Shown here: positions 58,968 to 64,000 of the stretch, piece by piece | How the letters are laid out: every line of letters starts with the position of its first letter | Numbering within the stretch: position 1 is the first letter of the stretch | Source of the DNA: JBEIGE01 sp040382055 | Lineage (GTDB): Bacteria > Pseudomonadota > Gammaproteobacteria > Burkholderiales > Burkholderiaceae_C | Direction of reading: 5' to 3' | Length of the DNA stretch: 64,000 nucleotides | Assembly: GCA_040382055.1 (NCBI GenBank) | Contig: JBEIGE010000010.1 | Coordinates: forward strand, 1 to 64,000 | Made by a program: the position numbers and the translations under genes | Notes under the pieces: model-generated | Told to the model about the DNA's origin: nothing | Seen by the model: only the letters and a program-made list of their open reading frames with translations | The model's database searches: none

Positions 58968-59273
58968 TCAAATAGGCGTCGCTTCGCCACCATCCAGAAT
59001 GACGTTTTCCACCACGCCGGCACCTGATCGTCGAAAAGCAGCGGCAGCCACATATTCAGGCGACTCAAAACACGTCACGCCAGCTTCAAAAGTTGGAAAT
59101 TCGATCACCACAAAACGCTTGAAGGTCGTTGGGCCTTCCATAATTTGGTATTTGCCGCCGCGTGCCAATACCTTGCCTCCATACTTCTGAATAATTCCCG
59201 GCACGAGATCGGTGTATTTTTTGTACTCGACGGGGTCATGAATCAAAGAGCGGGCTAGCCAATATGCGGGCAT
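58968..59273 (-). CDS. DUF1330-domain protein
   Basis: This 101-residue protein is a dimeric alpha-beta barrel of the DUF1330 group: YWLARSLIHDPVEYKKYTDL near 4, GGKVLARGGKYQIMEGP near 32 and RFVVIEFPTFEAGVTCFESPEY near 52. The fold is common among small monooxygenase- and stress-barrel proteins, and the function is not known. It precedes the riboswitch on the same strand by 46 bases, but the aptamer lies after its stop. It is thus more likely the last gene of the TRAP transporter transcript (19 bases after dctM) than a member of the thiamine operon. Confidence 0.9.
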   Translation of the reverse strand: MPAYWLARSLIHDPVEYKKYTDLVPGIIQKYGGKVLARGGKYQIMEGPTTFKRFVVIEFPTFEAGVTCFESPEYVAAAAFRRSGAGVVENVILDGGEATPI

Positions 59274-59292
59274 TTTTTATTTCCTGGAAAAA

Positions 59293-60657
59293 TTAGTTTG
59301 CAATCGCATTACCAAGGTTGGGTAGCCAGGTTACAACTTGAGGAAAGGCAACAATCAGCAGAATACTCCCCAACAAAGCGACCCAGTAGGGTGCTGCACC
59401 CTTGAAAATTTCGCCGGTGGAAAGTCCTTTTTCGTCGGTCACTGCCGCCTTGACCGTGAACACAAGAATCCCAAAAGGAGGAGTCAGCAAGCCGGTTTCG
59501 ATGGCAATGATTCCGATAATGGCAAATGCCAAGGGGTCGAAACCCAGCGCCATCGCAATCGGTGCAAAAACCGGAACCGTGAGCAGGATGATTGAAATTG
59601 AATCAATGATGCAACCCAGGATAAACCACACCAGTACCATCATTGCCAGAATGGCATACGGGGAAAGTCCTGACGACAAAAAGAAATCTTTTGCGGCTCC
59701 CGTTACCCCCGTCATGGAAAGAACACGTGAATAGAGCTGCGCTGTCACCAGCAAAAGCAATAAAGGTGCAGAAGTTCGGCCTACGGATAAAATGGCCTGC
59801 ATCATTTCCGGTGGCTTCATGCCGCGCAGCAGTGCAAGAATCAAGGCCAGCGTAGCACCAACACCCGCACCTTCGGTGGGGGTAAATGCTCCCAGCCAAA
59901 TTCCGCCCAGAACCAGAACTACGAGCGCGAGAATCCCCAGAGTACTCCACAAAATGGTTCTCAGATCGGTTTCTGCAATGAGGTCTGTGGCATCCCTGGC
60001 CGCCTTCTGGATGGCAGGCAAATCATCCCCTTCACCCACCCGCGCAGGGTTTGTTTTTGCCACCCAAATGATGTAAATGATGTAGAGCGTGACCACTATG
60101 AAACCGGGGATGATGCCGGCTATAAATAGCTTTCCAATGGCCATCTCAGTCAGTACACCCCAGACGATCATCAGCACCGATGGCGGTATCAACATTCCCA
60201 GACAAGCGCTACCCGCAATACAACCCAATGCAAATTTGCGCTCATAACCATAACGACGCATCTCTGGATAAGCGATTTTTGAGAAGGCAGCCGCAGCGGC
60301 AATTGACACGCCCGTGACGAAGGCAAAAATCGCATTGGCCAAAACGGTCGCTACACCCAAGCGGCCAGGAACCCATTTGGTCATACGGTTAATCAGCGTG
60401 AACAAGTCACTGGCAGCACCGCATTTTGCAAGAAACTCTCCCATGAGCATGAACAGCGGAATCACCGCAAAAACATAGTCCCGCAATGCTTCGTAAGCGG
60501 TATTGGAGGTAAAACTCAAGACGGTGTTGATATCGCGGGTCATGAGGTAGATGCCCAGCATGCTGGTCACCCCCAAAGAAACAGCGATATGAATACCAAA
60601 AAAAACCAGGGTCAGCAAAACGCTGACCAGAATAATCATGTCGGTCGGGTCAAACAT
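59293..60657 (-). CDS. dctM: TRAP transporter large permease (DctM)
   Basis: This 454-residue membrane protein belongs to the DctM family with about 12 hydrophobic segments. MFDPTDMIILVSVLLTLVFF, VIPLFMLMGEFLAKCG near 65, GSACLGMLIPPSVLMIVWG near 147 and FTPTEGAGVGA near 256 are standard family blocks. It forms the sodium-driven channel for small organic acids with DctQ. It lies 8 bases after dctQ. Nothing abnormal in length or motifs. Confidence 0.94.
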   Translation of the reverse strand: MFDPTDMIILVSVLLTLVFFGIHIAVSLGVTSMLGIYLMTRDINTVLSFTSNTAYEALRDYVFAVIPLFMLMGEFLAKCGAASDLFTLINRMTKWVPGRLGVATVLANAIFAFVTGVSIAAAAAFSKIAYPEMRRYGYERKFALGCIAGSACLGMLIPPSVLMIVWGVLTEMAIGKLFIAGIIPGFIVVTLYIIYIIWVAKTNPARVGEGDDLPAIQKAARDATDLIAETDLRTILWSTLGILALVVLVLGGIWLGAFTPTEGAGVGATLALILALLRGMKPPEMMQAILSVGRTSAPLLLLLVTAQLYSRVLSMTGVTGAAKDFFLSSGLSPYAILAMMVLVWFILGCIIDSISIILLTVPVFAPIAMALGFDPLAFAIIGIIAIETGLLTPPFGILVFTVKAAVTDEKGLSTGEIFKGAAPYWVALLGSILLIVAFPQVVTWLPNLGNAIAN

Positions 60658-60665
60658 CTGGTTCT

Positions 60666-61184
60666 TCAGTGTTGTGCGCTGGACGCAGCAGGGGCCTGGC
60701 CCTTAAGAGCCGTGGCAATATTTTCGAGCGTCAGAAGAAGGTAACTGGAGGCCGCCAGTGCAGTGCCCAGAACAATCACAAAACGTGCAGGCCAGACCGG
60801 TACCCGCAAAGCTCCTTCCCCCTCAAACTCATTCGAGCTCCAGGCATGAGCAGCGCCTTCGAAGCTTCCGTAGCAAACAAACATGAAAAAAGCCATGCCG
60901 ACGAAAGCACCCAAAGCGCCAAACCAACTCTGTAAGCCAGGCGGAAATTTATTGACCAGCGTGTCCACATTGAGCATGCCGCCCGATCGGATCGCAAAGC
61001 CTGCTTGAAGGAAGCAAATAATCACAATCGAAAACGAAACAATTTCGGGTGTCCCCTTGATGGGTGAGTTGAATAAAACCCGCCCACCGACATCGGCAAC
61101 CACAAGAAAGCACAACAAAAATGCCAAAACTGCAGCAAGCACCATCAGCGCACGAGCCACCCAATCGTTCAAACGTTGAAACAT
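60666..61184 (-). CDS. dctQ: TRAP transporter small permease (DctQ)
   Basis: The 172-residue DctQ subunit has four hydrophobic segments. It begins MFQRLNDWVARALMVLAAVLA and shows VADVGGRVLFNSPIKGTPEIV near 38, the family's core sequence with the PxxGTxE turn. The ATG is chosen rather than a GTG eight codons upstream, which would lie in the terminator stem between dctP and dctQ. It pairs with DctM. Confidence 0.92.
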   Translation of the reverse strand: MFQRLNDWVARALMVLAAVLAFLLCFLVVADVGGRVLFNSPIKGTPEIVSFSIVIICFLQAGFAIRSGGMLNVDTLVNKFPPGLQSWFGALGAFVGMAFFMFVCYGSFEGAAHAWSSNEFEGEGALRVPVWPARFVIVLGTALAASSYLLLTLENIATALKGQAPAASSAQH

Positions 61185-61196
61185 AAATAATCTTAG

Positions 61197-61228
61197 ATAA
61201 AAAACCACCCCTGAGCGAGGGGTGGTTT
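61197..61228 (-). terminator. Intrinsic terminator between dctP and dctQ
   Basis: The 10-bp stem AAACCACCCC with GGGGTGGTTT and a 7-base loop are followed on the minus strand by six T. It stands 11 bases after the binding-protein stop and 13 before the dctQ start, so part of the transcripts should end here. This would give more binding protein than permease. Confidence 0.88.
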
Positions 61229-61238
61229 AATGATCGAC

Positions 61239-62306
61239 CTATTTGATCACGTAGCGAACAGGCCATTTGTGGCCCATTTTTTCAGCCTCTTCCAGCGTGA
61301 TTTTGAGAACCTGGGTTCCTGGCAAACCCTGCTTGTCAAGGTCTGTCGCCATGGTTTGCGGCCAGTCTTTCAGCGAGTTGGCCCAGTCAAGCTTGACAGA
61401 TTCAGGCACTGATTTCACATTGACGCCAGTTGATTTCAGGGTGGCTATCTGCTTGGGGTAGTTTTCCTGGTTAACGGTTCCGGTCTTGGCCTCGAACTCC
61501 TTGGCCACTTCCACAATAATGGCTTGCACCTCTTTCGGGAGTCTGGCAAAACGGTTCTTGTTGATGGTCAGGCCATGCCAGGTGATAGCACCAAAACCTA
61601 CCTCGGTGTAATTTTTTGCTACCTCGCCCAGCTTGAAGTTAACCCATGCCGAAGGGAACATGATCCAGCCGTTGTAAACACCGGTTTGCATGGAGGTGTA
61701 GGCCTCCGGCAGCGAGGACTGCACCGGTACGGCACCTGCATACTCAAGCCACTTCAAGTTCAAGCCAGCTCCAGCAATCTTGCGGCCTTTGAGGTCTGAA
61801 ACCGTATTCCATTCAAAGGTGGTGCCCAGGTTGTAGCCATTATCGGAGATCAAGGCGAATAACTGCTGGTTGTACTTGTCTTCAAACACCTTGGACAAGT
61901 AAGGCACTTTGTCGTAGACAGCCCGTGCCAGTTTGACGCTCATCTCGGAATTCATGGTGCCAAAAGGCAGCATGACCTGGAATGCATTAAGTGGCAAGTT
62001 GGAGGGCTCAAAGCAGAAGCAATAGCCACCTATATCGATGATGCCCGACTGGACACCTTCCAGGGTGTCTGCCACCTTGACCATGGAGCCACCATAACCT
62101 TCGACAAACTCAATTTTGTGGGAGGTTTTTTCAGCAACCCGCTTGGTTACTTCAGGTACAAAGAAGTTTTGCATCAGGTTTACATAGGTGTTGGCTGCAG
62201 GGTGTCCTGACGCGATGCGCAGCCGGATATTTTCGGCCTGAACACTGGCAGCGCCAACCATTCCTAGCAGCGCAATCAAAACGGTTTTTTTAAAGTTCAT
62301 TGGCAT
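61239..62306 (-). CDS. dctP: TRAP transporter substrate-binding protein (DctP)
   Basis: This 355-residue periplasmic protein delivers an organic acid to the DctQM channel. A signal peptide (FKKTVLIALLGMVGAASVQA) precedes LRIASGHPAANTYVNLMQNFF. TLEGVQSGIIDIGGYCFCFEP near 81 and QTGVYNGWIMFPSAW near 207 fill the usual ligand-binding places. TSMQTGVYNGW is the DctP helix with the invariant region near the ligand arginine. GGAG stands 7 bases before the first ATG, which fixes the start. The ligand is not predictable. It leads the TRAP operon, and 132 bases separate it from the quinone reductase gene, without another gene. Confidence 0.92.
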   Translation of the reverse strand: MPMNFKKTVLIALLGMVGAASVQAENIRLRIASGHPAANTYVNLMQNFFVPEVTKRVAEKTSHKIEFVEGYGGSMVKVADTLEGVQSGIIDIGGYCFCFEPSNLPLNAFQVMLPFGTMNSEMSVKLARAVYDKVPYLSKVFEDKYNQQLFALISDNGYNLGTTFEWNTVSDLKGRKIAGAGLNLKWLEYAGAVPVQSSLPEAYTSMQTGVYNGWIMFPSAWVNFKLGEVAKNYTEVGFGAITWHGLTINKNRFARLPKEVQAIIVEVAKEFEAKTGTVNQENYPKQIATLKSTGVNVKSVPESVKLDWANSLKDWPQTMATDLDKQGLPGTQVLKITLEEAEKMGHKWPVRYVIK

Positions 62307-62438
62307 GGTTTGTCTCCATCAATAAGTTATCCCAACCCTGAGAGTAACCAAATCCACCGTTTAATGAACGAGGGGAAACCAGCACATGCAATGCCGATTT
62401 AACCCCTTGCCATAACGTTTTGATATCGGACAAGCCGA

Positions 62439-63419
62439 TCAGGGAACTATGACGGTTGATCCCGTGGTCTGACCACCTTCAAGTGCCATGTGCGCTTTGG
62501 CGATATCCGCCAGAGCAAAGCGCTGGTTGATTGACAGTTTCAGGGCACCTTTTGCAAACATGTCAAACACAGTGGCGGCAGAGGATCGCAAGTCTTCTGT
62601 CGATGCGGTGTATGTGACTAAAGTAGGGCGCGTGAAGTAAAGCGAGCCCATTTTTTGTAAGGTTCCTGCAGCTACAGGAGGCGGTGCACCCGTGGTGGTG
62701 CCAAATGACACAAAATAACCCCGTGGGGCCAGGCTGTTGAGTGATTGATCGAAAGAGTCCTTACCCACCGAGTCAAACACCACAGGAACGCCTGCGCCCC
62801 CCGTGATTTCCTTGACACGGGAAGCCACATCTTCGGTCTTGCGGTCTATGCAAAAAGCATAGCCGTTATCAAGTGCCTGCTTGACCTTCTCTGCACCGCC
62901 GGCCACGCCAATCATGTGCGCACCCAGATGTTTGCCCCACTGACCAGCAAGCAAACCTATGCCGCCCGCTGCGGCATGCATCAACACAAATTGACCGGCC
63001 TTGACCGGATAGCAACGTTGCATCAGGTATTCAACCGTCATGCCTTTGAGCAAAATAGCGGCGATTTCCTCATCTTTCATGTGTGCAGGGGAATGCAACA
63101 AACGCGCTGCAGGGTAGTTGCGGTGTGTGGCACAGGCGCCCAAAACCGGTCCGCTGGCGTAGCAGACACGGTCGCCCACCTTGAAATCTGAGACACCCGG
63201 ACCAACGGCTTCAACCACACTGGCGGCCTCAGTCCCCAGCCCGGTTGGCATGGGCGCAGGGTACATGCCCGAGCGGGTATAGATGTCCTGGTAATTAAAA
63301 CCTATCGCCGTATGACGAATGGTGACTTCGCCTGGCGCGGGGGCAGGCAGGTCATGGCTTTCAAGCTGAAGAACTTCAGGGCCTCCGGCTTGGTGGATTC
63401 GAACTGTTTTAACTTGCAT
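62439..63419 (-). CDS. NADPH:quinone oxidoreductase, zinc-independent MDR family
   Basis: The 326 residues match the QOR branch: IHQAGGPEVLQLESHDLP near 7, GFNYQDIYTRSGMYP near 39-53, the signature AAAGGIGLLAGQWGKHLGA near 148-166 with the nucleotide loop, and VVFDSVGKDSFDQSL near 215. Zinc ligands are absent. QOR enzymes reduce quinones or other electrophiles with NADPH. It lies between the two DctP genes and could belong to a transport and catabolism unit, but no more specific role is visible. Confidence 0.92.
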   Translation of the reverse strand: MQVKTVRIHQAGGPEVLQLESHDLPAPAPGEVTIRHTAIGFNYQDIYTRSGMYPAPMPTGLGTEAASVVEAVGPGVSDFKVGDRVCYASGPVLGACATHRNYPAARLLHSPAHMKDEEIAAILLKGMTVEYLMQRCYPVKAGQFVLMHAAAGGIGLLAGQWGKHLGAHMIGVAGGAEKVKQALDNGYAFCIDRKTEDVASRVKEITGGAGVPVVFDSVGKDSFDQSLNSLAPRGYFVSFGTTTGAPPPVAAGTLQKMGSLYFTRPTLVTYTASTEDLRSSAATVFDMFAKGALKLSINQRFALADIAKAHMALEGGQTTGSTVIVP

Positions 63420-63439
63420 GGGGAGCTCCTTGAAAAAAA

Positions 63440-64000
63440 CTAAATAGGATTGCCGAGATAGGCGCGTATCAAATCAGGATTGAGCGTCTGGCTTGCCTTC
63501 AGAATGACCTGTTCGGCAAGTTGATGAAAGGACGTCACGTCAAGCTCTTGAGGTTCAAGTATCTGAACGCCATGGGCGCGTAACTCATCCAGGGCCACGG
63601 CGTCCGCAGCAGATGCCAGTTGACGTTGCAACCGGGTTGCCTGGTTCGCGGCCAAAGTCAATTGCGATTGCTCTTGCTCTGAGAGGCCCAAAAACCAGTC
63701 CCTATGACAAACCAGGAGCAGCACACCAAAAAAATGGCCCGTCAGACTGACATGGGAATGGTGTCGCCACAGCGAAAAAGTCAGCAAGTTGGTCAACGGG
63801 TTCTCTTGGGCATCCACCTCGCCGCTGGCAACCGCACGGACCAGATCTTTCACATCAATGGTTCGCGCTGTAAAGCCCAGCGCTGCCAGCAGGCTGCGAT
63901 AACCTTCGTTATCAAGCGTTCGGATAACCAAACCGGTGCAATCCTGTGGAGAGCGTATGGGTCTGATTCGGTTTGAGATGTGGCGAAATCCGTTGTCCCA
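63440..64000 (-). CDS. TRAP transporter substrate-binding protein, C-terminal part (start outside the window)
   Basis: The frame is open to the window edge, giving the last 186 residues. WDNGFRHISN, PQDCTGLVIRTLDNEGYRSLL, SGEVDAQENPLTNLL and FGVLLLVCHRDWFLGLSEQE are typical of the second lobe of DctP proteins (WDNGFR and GEVDGQENP are hallmarks). It is a second DctP next to a complete dctPQM set. Its own permease genes may lie further right, or it may be an orphan binding protein. 20 bases separate it from the quinone reductase gene, which is transcribed after it. Confidence 0.88.
   Translation of the reverse strand, partial: WDNGFRHISNRIRPIRSPQDCTGLVIRTLDNEGYRSLLAALGFTARTIDVKDLVRAVASGEVDAQENPLTNLLTFSLWRHHSHVSLTGHFFGVLLLVCHRDWFLGLSEQEQSQLTLAANQATRLQRQLASAADAVALDELRAHGVQILEPQELDVTSFHQLAEQVILKASQTLNPDLIRAYLGNPI

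Overview
The window looks like chromosomal DNA of a betaproteobacterium of the Comamonadaceae type (Rhodoferax, Polaromonas and relatives). The reasons are the gene orders rimP-nusA-infB-rbfA-truB-typA, mltG-tmk-holB-tatD and guaB-guaA, the GuaA motif SGSHAS, the many acyl-CoA, SDR and TRAP genes, and copies of a short GCTAY...RTAGC repeat that I associate with this family. It holds about 63 protein genes, three of them cut or reduced at an edge or by a repeat, and no rRNA, tRNA or CRISPR array that I can see.

Layout. 0-1.7 kb: end of a LivM permease plus LivG and LivF ATPases. 1.7-11.3 kb: a fatty-acid or acyl-CoA catabolic cluster (hydratase/dehydrogenase, thiolase, acyl-CoA dehydrogenase, two SDRs, hotdog thioesterase, zinc-independent MDR reductase, amidohydrolase) preceded by a perfect palindrome that may be a TetR-type operator. 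11.3-19.5 kb: rhodanese, Tex, HDOD protein, patatin, Fe-alcohol dehydrogenase, esterase and a thioesterase-acetyltransferase fusion. 19.5-24.8 kb: ygfZ, mltG, tmk, holB, tatD and a secreted ankyrin protein. At 24.8 kb lies a 28-bp match to the XerCD recombination site dif. Gene orientation flips there: 23 of 25 genes to the left are on +, 34 of 38 to the right are on -. I read this as the replication terminus.

24.9-34 kb: LD-carboxypeptidase, a TadA-hydrolase fusion, PaiB, M23 peptidase, guaA, guaB, ratB/ratA and smpB. 34-42.3 kb: the translation-factor operon. 42.4-48 kb: a YejABEF-type peptide importer. 48-50.4 kb: fabI followed by a small accessory island (DUF2442/DUF4160 pair, cupin, HNH nuclease) whose genes end in related GTTAG repeats that resemble integron attC sites. 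50.4-52.7 kb: a PLP amino-acid decarboxylase.

The most striking unit is 52.9-58.9 kb. A clear TPP riboswitch on the - strand leads an operon of a LuxE-like acyl-protein synthetase, a LuxC-like acyl reductase, an ABC importer of the NMT1/THI5 type and an SDR. The gene set suggests import of a thiamine-related carboxylic acid and its stepwise reduction (acid to thioester to aldehyde to alcohol) as a vitamin B1 salvage route. That function is inference; the riboswitch and the gene order are seen directly. 59-64 kb holds a DUF1330 protein, a complete TRAP transporter (dctP-terminator-dctQ-dctM), a quinone oxidoreductase and the start-less end of a second DctP.
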